Source of the DNA: Alnus glutinosa
Lineage: Eukaryota; Streptophyta; Magnoliopsida; Fagales; Betulaceae
Assembly (NCBI RefSeq): GCF_958979055.1
Contig: NC_084887.1
Span: forward strand, 32,307,544 to 32,371,543
Length of the DNA: 64,000 nucleotides
Reading direction: 5' to 3'
The notes beneath the pieces were generated by a model, which did not search any database, was not told the DNA's origin, and worked only from the letters and a program-made list of their open reading frames with translations. The translations under genes were made by a program, and so were the position numbers. Positions within the stretch are counted from its first letter, which is position 1; the number at the start of each line of letters is the position of its first letter. Below, in pieces: positions 36,120 to 47,949 of the stretch.

Positions 36120-36582
36120 GCCTTAACCAGAAAGCCATGTTATATAGAGGACGAAGAGATAGATGCAGCTACAGTTGTGGTAGAGAAAAAAGCAAGAGAA
36201 TCCATTAGACTCGAGCACAGGAAGCCAGGACGCGAAGACGTACAAGAAAGGTATATATATGACAAATATTTTGATTGTCATTGCTTCGGCCATTACGTAT
36301 TTGATGAGTTTGGATCTTAAAAAGATAATTAATCTGCTTGGAAATCAAGCTCTTTATAATACCAAATTTTGTAGCAAATTAAAACCATTAATTAATTAAT
36401 TAATTAATTTTTGCTTTGTTAGAATTAGAGAAACGTACGTTAAATATCAGTGAAGAAATTCTAAAAATATCGTAGAGAGAATAACGATATATTAATGTTG
36501 TATTTGCAGAGGAAGCAACCGATGCCTAATTAATGGCAAGCCTTATTGCAAGAGCAAGAAGAAGGATTGGAAGGCATGTTAA
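36120..36582 (+). CDS. candidate small Cys-containing peptide gene, partial
   Basis: An open segment ending at 36250 (LTRKPCYIEDEEIDAATVVV, then a Lys/Arg-rich stretch ending REDVQE) stops at donor AAAG/GTATAT. A good acceptor, TATTTGCAG, joins it in frame to 36510-36582, which reads RGSNRCLINGKPYCKSKKKD and ends WKAC-stop. The product would be a short basic protein with Cys residues near its end. I do not recognise the family and found no signal-peptide exon; it might be a decayed gene or a piece of an LTR element. Confidence 0.25.
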
Positions 36583-38071
36583 TCAACGGCATTTTTGGTA
36601 TTTGAGAAGGATATTAATTGTAGGACAACTACAGCTAAGCACGCATGGAAAGGTGAGACTTGGAATTAATTAGCTTTAATTATAGAGATTGTTTGAGCTT
36701 TTTAAAACAATATTAGCAAAAAAAATTAATTAGGCTCTTATATAATTAGCAAAAAATATTTTTACAAAGTGATATGCATATGTTGCTTTCCAAAATGAAT
36801 AAAGGGTGAGATTGAAAGCTACTGTGCGTGGAAAGTGGGTTCACCATGTCCAACAAGTATATATGAAAGAGACGTGGAACAAAGAAGAGCCCGTGTGTAA
36901 ATTAAACTTGATTAAAATTTAAGTGTGAAAGAGAAGGGTTATATCAATAGAATAATCCATTCATGACGCACCTGCTCGAATACATACAAATCAAAAGAAA
37001 ATAAAAATGGATATTCGAATAAGATGAACAGTTGGATATATAACCAATCCCTTATTGCATTTTTCCTAATTGTACAACCAATCATCTTTCAATCTTTCCC
37101 CTCGCCCTATCATTGGGCGGTCCAGAATTGTGACCATACAAGTAAGTAACGGACGGAACTAGAGATTTAACTTTAGGAAATCACGCTATCAAGATGATCG
37201 ATCAGACTGCTAATCTCTCGTATAGGGCGTAGGTCGGTCAACATGATGTATGCTTGACTAAAGATGAAACAAGATACCCTGATAAACAAAATCTTTGAGA
37301 GATTTTAATCAAGTTTTTTTTTTTTTGAATAAATTTTAGTCAAGTTATACATATATTTATTCTTGCATAGCTAAGGCCAAAGAAAGAAACAAATTAAAAC
37401 TGGAATTGTTATTTGGAACGGATCACGTTACATTTAATTTATATTCATTTAAAGAAGAGATATTCCGAATTTTGTATTAGGTCAAATCTAACTTGGACCC
37501 TGTCAACCACAAACAAAAAAAAAAACAAAAAAAAAAAAAATTAACAATGAATTCATTGGGTATAGCTAGCAAACAAATTCAATTTTTAATTAGTTTTGCA
37601 TACCAATCAACGAATGTAAACTTTTTTAAGAGTTGGTAGCTTGCTAGAGTTGTCTACTTTCCTTTATTTATCCTTTGTCAATCTCTGCTCTTAATTAATT
37701 TATTTTTTGAACTACTATTATCTTTCTCGAACTGCCACTCTATTTGTAATTAATCTATCAAATTTTAAAAATGATGATCGATCTCTTCAAACTATCTTGC
37801 GCGCACTTTCAATTTTCCTCCCATCTGTTAACATTTTCTGTTAATTCGGACAAAAAAAAAATGTATCATATGACCCGTATGCGAGTGAAATTATCCATTA
37901 TATCTCATATTAGATGTGTGAAAAATCAATTATGTTCGTTAAATTAAAAAAGAAAAAAGACTTGTCTGAGCCTTTGGCCAAGTTGGTCGTGGCATAAATT
38001 CATGGCCTGGCCATGGATCTCCTCCACACTCGATCTTTCGGTATGATCGTAGGTCTTGAGTCTTTTTTAAC
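36583..38071. other. gene-free AT-rich region
   Basis: No gene recognised. Part of it (about 37730-38040, with ACTGCCACTCTATTTGTAAT and GGCCTGGCCATGG) resembles the inverted-repeat element in the CRLK2 intron at 43450-43891. Confidence 0.5.
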
Positions 38072-38393
38072 TTAGGGTCCGTTTGGGTTTGCGATTTCAA
38101 AAAGTGCGATTTAAAATAACGATTTTAAAATGTGCGATTTGAAAAAATTGATTTTTAAAAACGCAGTTAAGCGTTTGGCAAAATCACAATTTAGCCTTTA
38201 AAATCGCGAATTTACCTTTTAAAATTCTGCGTTTTCAAAAAAGCACCATCTTATCTGCGATTTGAAAAAGCAGATTTTCTGCGTTTTCAAATCGCAATTT
38301 TTAAAAACGCAGTTCCCAAACGATTTATGTTCTGCGATTTGGTTTAAAATCGCACTTATTGTCTACGAAATCGCAATCCCAAACGCACCCTTA
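38072..38393. mobile_element. Tourist/Harbinger-like MITE with TTA target duplication
   Basis: TTA (38072-38074 and 38391-38393) flanks 316 bases. Terminal inverted repeats: GGGTCCGTTTGGGTTTGCGA on the left, TCGCAATCCCAAACGCACCC on the right. TTA duplication plus GGG-starting TIRs match PIF/Harbinger MITEs. The interior is built of TGCGATTT/AAATCGCA motifs in both orientations, so the whole element can self-pair. Confidence 0.8.
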
Positions 38394-39480
38394 ATTAAAA
38401 AATTATCTGATGTAGGTGCATGATGGATCATTAATATATGGTTCACGTGATGCATTTTTTGTCCAAGTTATTAGAGAATAGTAAAATACTAACAGAGGGG
38501 GTAAAAAATTGAAAGTACTTTGAATCTTTGATAAAGTGAGAGGTCATTGTTAATTAGCCTTTAAAGTTTGATAGGTAATTACAAATCGAGAGTTAGTTAA
38601 ATGCAGGTAAATAAAATTTACCGTATTCTTTTTCTAGCGAGGCTGAGATTAACATTTGCAATTTTTCTTTTTTTTTTCTTTTTTAAGAGTAGGTAGAGTT
38701 TTCTATATTCCTGACTTAACATATTGAACCTAGAAATCTGTGTTTTTTTTTTTTTTTTAAAAACAATATCAATATCATTTTCTGATTTATAACAATTGAA
38801 CCTGAAAGCCCATTTTTACCATCACATAACAAGATTTAATGATTTATATTATATTTTATAGCATTTAGCCGTGTGTATATTGTTTTTGTTGTCACGTCAT
38901 TTAAAATTTTTAAATAATGTGACACCATATACACCATTAAATTACTATAAAATCTAATATGAACAATGAAATAATTCATTTCTATTTCACTTGAAATTAC
39001 TAGCATCATAATTTTATGAATAATGCTATTTAGTAGTACGACTGTTATATAATTAGAATATCATGACAGTAAAAAATCAGCATTTATAAAAGACTGATTT
39101 TTATTGTCAAATCATTCTAAATATATGACGGTCTATATAACAATATAGTAAATAGTATTACTCTAGTTTCTTCTTTTGCATGCCATGGGTGTACGTATAT
39201 AAGCATTATATTGAAATGTCTTGTATCTGGTTTAGTTTGATTTGGCTTTGGTTTTAAGCAAGCATTGGAAGATCAACCAAAACAACAAAGAAAAAAAGGA
39301 AAAAATCAACAAAAGCAACAAAAATGAACAGAGTGGCGGATGAGCCTATGTTTGGTGAACCCATGTCCGGCCAAAAGAATCAAAGATTAACCGGTTTCAC
39401 ACCTTAGTTAATAACATTAACAATGCTTATGCTATCAATAACCGCGTTTCTTTACTCCATTCCCCTCAAAAACCCCCCAG
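38394..39480. other. gene-free region upstream of CRLK2
   Basis: AT-rich; contains MITE family 3 copy 3 (39012-39172). No coding exon recognised. Confidence 0.55.
39012..39172. mobile_element. MITE family 3, copy 3
   Basis: ATGAATAATGCTATTTAGTA at the left is matched by AATATAGTAAATAGTATTAC at the right; GACTGATTTTTATTGTCAAA lies inside, as in 27218-27405. Confidence 0.5.
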
Positions 39481-41391
39481 GCACTTTCCAAGGCCTCCAA
39501 CTCGGACTTTCTTTTTCAGTTTCTCTCCCTCTCTCTCTCTCTCTATCTGTGCAACTTTTCTTTCTTCAACTTGGTCTCCGCCACTGTGGAGTCTTCGGTC
39601 TTGACCCAACTGAAATAAAAAGCAACGTTCAAAATGCAAAAGAAGGATGTGTGGCTTAGACAGATAGTAATGATCAAATTGTGAGGTTTTCAAATTTCAG
39701 GCGATAAGGTATGTGGGTATTCTTCAAGGTTTCATGGGTTTTTGCTGGTTTTGGGGAAATCTTGGTTATTAGTGTTAATTGTTTGGTTGGTTCTGGTTAT
39801 TGGGTGTTTATTGTTTTGTTGTTCTATTGGAGGAATTGGCTTGGGCTTTGCGGATGGTGTTGTTTTAACGAATTATGCTCAACTGTGTTGTTGGGTTGGC
39901 TCTGGTTCTTGGGTTTATAATCCAATTGGTTTGTTCTCATTCTTGGTGGGTTGGTTATGAGTATTTGAAATCTTGATAATTATATGGATATCTATGCTGA
40001 TGAACAGTTTTTGGATGCAATACAAGGGAGGATTCTATGGTTGATAGTTCCTTTTACGAAAAAAAAAAAATTGTTGGGGATATGGAGAAGAGAACCGAAG
40101 CATGTTGAGAAGAAATAGCCAGCCAGTTGAAAGAGAAGGACTCTCTGAAATTGATTTTTTCTGTTTTTTTTTTCTCTGACTAGTATGTGTATTATGGGGA
40201 TACTGTTTTTAGCGAGAAAAAAAAAACACCCATGCATTCCTGATGGATACAAATTATTGAAGTTATCATAAATCTAAATGGGATAATCAAGAGTATGCAA
40301 GTCCTTTTTTTTTCTTTTTTTCTTTTTTTTCTTTTTTCTTTTTTTTCCTTTTTGTACAATGTAAATAAAAACTTGGGCTCTTTTTGGGTTTGCAGTTAAC
40401 TTGGGGTTACAAATTATAAAACAAAAGAAAAATCCAAACAAGAAGGGCCAAAATGGTATGGAAGAGCTAGTATAACCAGTCCTGGTAAACCATCACCTTC
40501 CAACCCCAGCTGCAACTTCTGTTCTGGAAGTGATAAGAAGTGCAACAATTTACCGTGCTTTTCCATTTTTTTTTATTTTTTTGGAAAGCTACTAGAATCA
40601 GTGTTAAGAGTATTGCAGCTTAGATAAACCCTTTTTCTTTTTCTTTTTTGTTTTTGCTTTGTTGCGTGCGAGAAACTCAGAGGAACTCATTAAACTTTCT
40701 TCTTCCTGCTTTGTATTATATTTTTGTAGCTTCAGATGGTTTCTATCTCATTCTTTAAAGACAGAACTTGTTATAAAGAACACTTTCCGGAATGCTGCTG
40801 GTATACTTGCATTCAACACAAAAGAACTTAGCCAGAGAGGCTGATCTTTTGATAATTACGCTATCCAAGTTTAACTAGACCCCACCTTTTAATTAAAATT
40901 GGAAAGGTTGAAACTGACTAGCAGTATTGTTAACCAACACTGCATAACCATTTTCTTCCATATGTTGGAACTTGAGATGGTCCAAACTATATATTGCCAT
41001 TTCCAGAAACCAGAACAACAGGCCTCTTTGTTGGTCTCATCAGCATGTAAGCATTTTCATTTATATTGTATTTGCATCAAGACTTGATATAGTACAGTCA
41101 TCACTAATCAAGAACATTTGATGTTCCTTGTGTATCTTAAAGTTTTAATAAATGTGTAATTTCCATTGTTAGTTAAGTGCTCATATGTCGGCAAAGGAAA
41201 AAAAAAAAAAGGAAGAAGAATTTCAATGAGCAGGAGCTACTTCCTAACTTGAGTTATCATTTTTTTTTAGTTCTTTTTAGATAAGGTTATTAAGTTTGCA
41301 TAATATTTGTCTTCATCTTATGACAGTGAACCTGCGGTACTTCTGCCCTGAAAGATGTTTTCGAAGCTAGAATTTCAAAAGAGACTATAGA
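39481..41391 (+). promoter_or_regulatory. CRLK2 promoter and 5'UTR with a probable 1.6 kb intron
   Basis: A CT-rich leader (about 39510-39560) is followed by a strong donor GATAAG/GTATGTGG (exon end 39708). A matching acceptor CTTATGACAG ends at 41326, 65 bases before the start codon. A 5'UTR intron 39709-41326 is inferred. The T- and A-runs inside (40304-40345, 41200-41215) are intronic. Confidence 0.45.
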
Positions 41392-44300
41392 ATGGCTGAT
41401 CAAACTGATTTGGTTGTCATTGGTGTCTCAGTTGGTCTAGCCCTTGGAATTTTGATAGCTTCACTGGTTTTTTTTGGCATAAGATGGTACAAAAAGAGAG
41501 TTCATCTTCGACGATGTGCAAATGAGCGTGGTATAACAAGTTCCACTCTTCCTATACGCACAAATGGCTTTGGTACAAGCACTGACTTTAGTGCATCTCT
41601 CTCGCATTCGATAGCCATACATGGATCAGATGAGACTCAAAAAAGTTCTCCTCTTTCTTGGTGGAAACATCAGAATAAAGATCGTGTTGTTTCTACATCA
41701 GGCATACTTAGATACTCTTACAAGTATGTAGATTTTGAGCTTTTCCTCATCTTGAATTTTCTTTGAGGGTAGATATACAATTATCTATGTTGTTATGCTT
41801 CCAACGTCTTCTTTTTCTGGATGCTTCTCACTAGTAGAATTGTATTGGATATTGCGTATATCAACCATGAATTAAATTACCATCACACCTGTCGCTGTGG
41901 GTTATGTTGGATGTGAAAAGGTAATGTTATCAAATCTTTCTCATGAAGCTTATTTGCATATTAGAGCACCGACTGCCCAACCAAAAACTTAGATGTGACT
42001 GGATAATGATTAATTAAAGAATGTGATTTATGTGTAGATTGGTCGAAAACAAGGGCTTGTAGGTGGAAAACTATTGGACAAGCATTTAGAAAAGAATGTT
42101 GTCCTCATATAGATTCAAAACTGAAGTTTAGTTTCATCTAGAAGATCTTGGTTGTACTATATTGTTCATTATTGAATTGCTTTTGTGCAGTTAATTGCTC
42201 AACATGTCGACCAAACTCTTAAAAGACAATCATGTTTTTCTCTGAGGGAAATTCTCTTGCTTTATAGATGGTTGGTCTATTAGGATCTGTCCACTGCTAG
42301 GTTGCATGAGATTTGGCAAACTTGGAGAGAAACTGTGTATGAGAGCAGACCAAACTACATAAAGTTTCTTGGTGCATTATTTATTTGGGATAGTAAGTGG
42401 TCAAGCAGTTTCTAGAAGTGGAGATGGTGTGAAGAGAGAGAAGAAGGTGGAGGAGAGAGGGTATGCACATGAGAACCACAGATCTACCACTCGAGACTGC
42501 GCCGCATGATGCCCATACATGACGGTTCAGCGAGTGTGATGCACGTGCAGTGAGCGGAGGGCATGAGGGACAGAGAAGAGACTGATGGCGGTGGTGTGTG
42601 TGTGTGTGTTTTTGGGGGGGTTAGATCTGGCTTCCAAAAAATGGAAAAGAATGAAAAGAAAAAGTAAAAAGGAGAACGAGAAGAGGAGGGGAAGGAAGGA
42701 GGCAGGAGGAGAGGGGAGGGGAGGAGGGTGGAAACAAAAATCTACCACATGAAATGGCTTCGTGTGATGTCCACGCGCGGTGGGTGGAGGGCGCGGGGAC
42801 AGAGAAGGGACCATTGGTGGCGGTGGAGGGCACGTGGGTGGAGGTAGAAGGTGGAGGACGGTATGACTTCCGAAAAATAAAAATAAAAAAGGGGGGAAAG
42901 AAAAAGGAAAAAAGAGAAAAAGAAGGGGAGGGGAGGTAGGAGGCGGAACTGCCTCCTCCCTCCGGGCCCTCACAAGGAAGTGGGGGCTCTCATTAAGGGA
43001 GAGGAGGAATCTGTACTTAGAGGGATGGGAGAGCTTCTATCTCTAGAGAACAGAGAGAGAAGCATTGATATAAACTCAACTGAGCTTACTGGTTCTTATA
43101 TGTTGATCTTCTGGAGTTTATATGAAATTTGTTAAGCATTAAGGTTGATGTGTTGCGTTATATGCATGGTTTATTTTAACCCATTATGCTTTTCAGGGAT
43201 ATTCAGAAAGCCACAGAAAATTTTACCACTGTTTTGGGACAAGGGTCATTTGGTCCAGTATATAAAGCAACAATGCTTATGGGAGGAGTAGTAGCTGTGA
43301 AGGTCCTTGCTTCTAATTCCAAACAGGGAGAGAAAGAGTTTCAAACAGAGGTAAAGGCTACAGAATTACGTATATACTTGGTTTAGGAAGCATGAAGTTC
43401 CTTGATCTCTTAAAATTTAGTGTTATAAAAAATATATATATATTTCCTAGTTTTTTTTCTTCAAATTGCCACCTTAAAAAGCATTGTCCCCCCCCAACAC
43501 AGACTACCTAACCCTTTCATTTAGCCCCTATCGATAGGATTTTCTGTTAGATTGTATGGCAATCGGATCATATGGCGTAAAATGCCCATTACATCCCCTA
43601 TGAAATGTGTGGAAATACAATTATGCCCTTAGATTAAAAAAAAAAAATCCCTGGCCATGGTGGGTCTCTCGCCATGGTGTTTTTTCTTCTTCTTCTTTTT
43701 ATTTTTTTATTTTTTATGCAGAGATATTATTGTCATTTTGGGTCACGTGTATTGTGTGTGACCCATTTTCCTATTGGAATTAATAAAGAACCCTAACGAA
43801 GGGGGTTAAGTGAAAATGCTAGGTAGTTTGGGGAGGGCATTACAAATAGGGTGGTAGTTTGAAGGAGGATAAGTGCAGTTTCCCCTTTGTATTTTGAATT
43901 ACTAGTTTGGCCATTGCATGCCTTTGTTCTCCTGTGAGGACTAATAGAATCTCTAAATGGCAAACTGTGTATATATTGCAATGTTGGTCATTCATTAAGC
44001 ATCCTCAGTTTACAAAATCTAGCTGGTCATGATACAGGTATCTGTGCTTGGAAGACTGCATCATAGGAATCTTGTGAATTTGGTAGGGTATTGTGTAGAT
44101 AAAGGACAGCATATGTTGATTTATGAGTTCATGAGTAATGGGAGCTTGGCAAACCTCCTATATGGTAAGCTCAAAACCCTCTTTAACATCTATCTCATGA
44201 TTTCTTATTTTTGTGGAAACATCTTCTGGGAGATATCTTGCTAGAGAAGAAGACATATTTGGTCTCAAACTGCGTTGAGTATTAAGAGTTATGTTAACAA

Positions 44301-45780
44301 GTTATCAAATCTATAGAGAGATGAGTTTACTAACATTGCATGTTGCTTGGTAATTTCACAATTATTTGTATGACCTTCAGATATCTTTCCTTTCTACTGT
44401 AAAATAGCTGATGACTAAAACTTTTCACTGAAAAGGGTTAAACTTCTAAGTGAAAATGGTTTTTGATTTGTTCTTATTAAGAACCATCCTGCTGTGCATT
44501 TTCCCAGGTCAAGAAGAACGGAGTTTGAGCTGGGATGAAAGGCTTCAAATTGCTCTTGATATTTCACATGGGATTGAGTACCTTCATGAAGGGGTATGTC
44601 TTTAAAAAAAAAAGTATGATGCAAAATGTTTTTGTTTAATCCATCCATATATGAAAAGTCTTTCTTTTCCTTTTTATGATGCAATTTTTTTTTTTTAATC
44701 CATTCATATGAAAAGTCTTGAACAGGCAGTCCCACCCGTCATTCATCGTGATTTGAAGTCTGCTAATATATTGTTAGACCGATCAATGAGAGCCAAGGTA
44801 AGTAAGTATGCAAGAACTTTCTACTAAATCCATTTGTATCTGAAATTTGTTATAGTACTCCAAGACCAGATTTTATATGCATATTTCAATATGTAGTTAT
44901 TGTTTTGTTTTGCCGAAGAACCCATCCTCAATGCCCCCTCTTTCCAAGTCTTTTGGTTGCACAAAGTGGCAATTTTAAGATGCATAAATTACTGCTCAAG
45001 CATACACGAATAGGGAAAACAAGAAGTAGAAAAACTGTAATAAAGAGAAGCGATTTTCCCTGTTTTTGTCCTGAGACTGGCAGATGCATGCTACTATGCT
45101 AGGACATTACGTTTGTTTTTATACTATACCTTTTCGGTTTATAATTACGTGGCTACTTTCATTTTTATAGGTTGCTGATTTTGGGTTGTCAAAGGAAGAG
45201 GTCTTTGATGGCCAGAATTCTGGCCTTAAAGGCACATATGGCTACATAGACCCAGTGTACATATCAACAAACAAGTTCACAATGAAGAGTGACATCTACA
45301 GTTTTGGCATTATCATCTTTGAGCTCATCACAGCCATCCATCCACAACAAAACTTGATGGAATATGTAAATCTTGTGAGTTATTTGCCCTTTGAAATACT
45401 TCCTTGTTTCTAATATTTTGCATTACCAAACTTTCTAGCCTGTAAACCTTTAACCGTTTCAATAATTTCTTTTCAAGGCCTCAATGAGTCCCGATGGTGT
45501 TGATGAAATACTTGATAAGGAACTTGTTGGAGAATGCAGCCTTGACGAAGTAAGAGGGCTTGCTGGTATTGCTCACAAATGCCTGCACAAATTTCCAAGA
45601 AAGCGACCTTCCATCTCAGAAATTTCACAGGCTATATTGAAGATAAAACAGAGACGCCTTGCTAAAGTAGATACAATGTCTTTCACAGGCAGAGATTTTT
45701 CTCGAGCAGTGAGCCGAATAGAGGATCAACATCTGGAGTTAAGTAAGATGGCAAGCTTAAGTGAGAAAGTGAGTGAATGA
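41392..45780 (+). CDS. CRLK2: CRLK2-like calcium/calmodulin-regulated receptor kinase
   Basis: Seven exons: 41392-41723, 43197-43350, 44038-44164, 44508-44593, 44726-44797, 45171-45374 and 45478-45780, in frame for 425 residues. There is no signal peptide and no ectodomain: the N-terminal DLVVIGVSVGLALGILIASL is the membrane anchor, and the rest is cytoplasmic. Kinase motifs: GQGSFGPVYK loop, VAVK Lys146, HRDLKSANILL (Asp242), DFG (Asp260), GTYGYIDPVYIST and KSDIYSFG. The APE-region Glu is Val (DPV); I recall the Arabidopsis CRLK2 also lacks Glu there (DPT), so this appears to be a subfamily trait. CRLK1 links calcium/calmodulin to cold-responsive MAPK signalling; CRLK2 is its close paralogue. 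The overall match, including the tail SRIEDQHLELS, is to CRLK2 (At5g15730) from memory. Intron 1 (1.47 kb) carries a tandem duplication. Confidence 0.93.
42410..42990. repeat. diverged ~300-base tandem duplication in CRLK2 intron 1
   Basis: Two GA-rich units share the same order of blocks: AGATCTACCAC / AAATCTACCAC, CATGATGCCCA / GTGATGTCCAC, GCGGAGGGC-GGGACAGAGAAG / GTGGAGGGCG-GGGACAGAGAAG, TGGCTTCCAAAAAATGG / TGACTTCCGAAAAATAA, then a long purine tract. The unit boundaries are at about 42470-42725 and 42735-42955. Unlike the rest of the intron it is purine- and G-rich, which suggests an insertion that later duplicated. Confidence 0.55.
43450..43891. mobile_element. inverted-repeat element in CRLK2 intron 2
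   Basis: The left arm (TTCAAATTGCCACCTTAAAA, GACTACCTAACCCTTTCATT) pairs with the right arm (GGTTAAGTGAAAATGCTAGG, TAGGGTGGTAGTTTGAAGGA). The centre has GGCCATGG twice. It resembles the MULE at 18127-18825 in plan (long arms, GGCCA-containing core), but no target duplication is visible. Confidence 0.45.
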
Positions 45781-47038
45781 CCACAAAGTCTCTTTTTTTT
45801 CTTTTTTTCTTTTCTTTCTTTTTTCTTCCTCTCTATCTCTCATATATATATCCTAGTTTTTTCCCCTTTGTATTCCTGGAGTAATACCTAACGCTAGCAA
45901 ATTAGCAAGACACAAGTCAAAAGGTAAATGAATGAATGAGCTTCCAGCCTTCCATGGCCCATCCAGGTCAATATCTGTCCTGATGCCGGGTTTATTTATC
46001 CAAGTCTTCCTAACCCCACTATGGCCAAAATGAGCTACAAATACCAAGAGGGTTGCACTATATATAGCTTAAACATATATATGACAACCAACTCAATCAG
46101 ATTAATGAAGTATAAACAGTTTCATAGTGTCAATTAAAAATCTTCAAAAATGAAGGTGGGCTTCCACCTATGATGCTTGAACATATTAACTTATTTTACA
46201 GACTAACATGACAGCTCATCATTTGTGAAATGATTAAAAATGTAGGGTTAACAAGTTAACCACTAACTAATTAAATTCGCAAGTCATTTTTTAATTAAAA
46301 TTATTTCATTAGTTATGGATTGTCACCTTAGTTTGCAAAGGGTTTTGTCCTTTTGTAGTGACTTTGTAGGACAAGCAATAATACCCTCAACAATATTTAA
46401 TGTTTATTTATTTATTTTGGCCCATTCCTTTTAAAATTGATTCTAATATATTAAATGAAGGATAAGTTTGTCAATTAATTTGTCTACAACTGTCAGTCCA
46501 TACCAAATTCTTATCTAATCTTCAATACCTCGTGCTTCCAGCCATAAATCAGTTTCCTTGTGACAGTTGAGAATTTTGGTCCTTGTAATGAAAGAGTCAA
46601 AAATGAGAAATGGTATTACATACATCTATATATAACTAAATATTAAATCCATTATTAACATGAGTCTCATAAATTTAATGGTTCATTAAATTTAAAAATG
46701 AAATGAATAGTAAGTGTAAAAATACAATTTCTTGTCAAAAATTGGCCATCACAACCATTTCCTCCTAACTGAATTGAAAAAAATTATTTCCAACACTATA
46801 AAACTGACAAATTAATTATAAAATGATGTGTTTCTCACTTATAAAGTACAGACGACATAATTATTTATAGACAAGAAAATTTATTACCATGGGAGGAGAA
46901 TGAACATTTCACATTTAAAAGACAAGGACGGACCTGTCAGACTTAAATTTCCCTCACCAGATTATACAATACAAAGGTTTTCTTTGACATTTCCTTCCTA
47001 TCGTTTTCCTTCTCTCTCCCTGCATTGCTAGATTCCAG

Positions 47039-47079
<41 letters not shown>

Positions 47080-47716
47080 TCACGTGTCCATGTCATGGCA
47101 GCCTTACCTTTATCTCCTACGCATTATTTAAATGTGCGGGTCCATGTGTTGAATGCTTCAGCAGAAACTGACAAATACGTTATGGCTCTATTTTCCTTAT
47201 CTGATCGAAACTGCCACAATAAAAAAATTTATAAAAAAAAAAAAAAAAAAGTGAAGCCTTTTTTTAGCCGAAATCGCTCCAACCCACAATTTGTTCGACA
47301 GGTGGAAATATTTAAATTCGAAAACGAAATCAGAGATGGGCGTGCCAAGTAAGGCACATCAATATCAGTATTCCCTTGGTAATAAGTCGTATTTATTCCT
47401 TTCTGTTTCAAATGAAATAAATAGTATTTTATTATTTATTTTATAATTATGATTTAAAATTAATATATTTAATAGTGTACTATACATTAAATAATCAACT
47501 TTAAATTATGACCATAAATTAAAATAAAAATTAGAAAGAATCCTATCCCCTAATTATTGGCTTTTTGTTATGGTTACCAATGCTAAGCAATTTAATGAAA
47601 AGTAAAAAGAAAAAGGCGAGAGAATTTTTGTGATTCAGTGGTGTCTAATAATTTCATCATATCGAAAAAGAATATGGTCTATTCATGTAGCCTTTATACT
47701 AGCGATCAACATTACC

Positions 47717-47720
<4 letters not shown>
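45781..47720. other. gene-free region downstream of CRLK2
   Basis: CRLK2 3' flank, then AT-rich DNA. (CT)n at 47039-47074 and poly(A) at 47235-47250. The plus-strand frame 47095-47352 shows no family motif. Confidence 0.55.

Positions 47721-47788
<68 letters not shown>
47721..47788. repeat. (TA)n microsatellite
   Basis: About 34 TA dinucleotides. Confidence 0.95.
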
Positions 47789-47790
<2 letters not shown>

Positions 47791-47949
47791 CGAAATATAA
47801 TTGAAAAGTAAAGGCACAACCTATGCACATAAAAAATATACAAGAGAAAACATCTAATTAGAAGAAGAAAAAAGAATAAGAAAATCAATAAAGATGTTTG
47901 AAGATAAAGGGTATTGAAAAACAAAGACTTAAAGTTCTACCATCATTCT

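Noticed and set aside
39423-39960. plus-strand frames before CRLK2
   Set aside because: CT-rich leader and T/G-rich intron sequence of CRLK2; hydrophobic composition follows from base composition.
42527-42973. 148-codon Pro/Phe/Ser-rich minus-strand frame
   Set aside because: Reverse complement of the purine-rich duplication in CRLK2 intron 1; low complexity.
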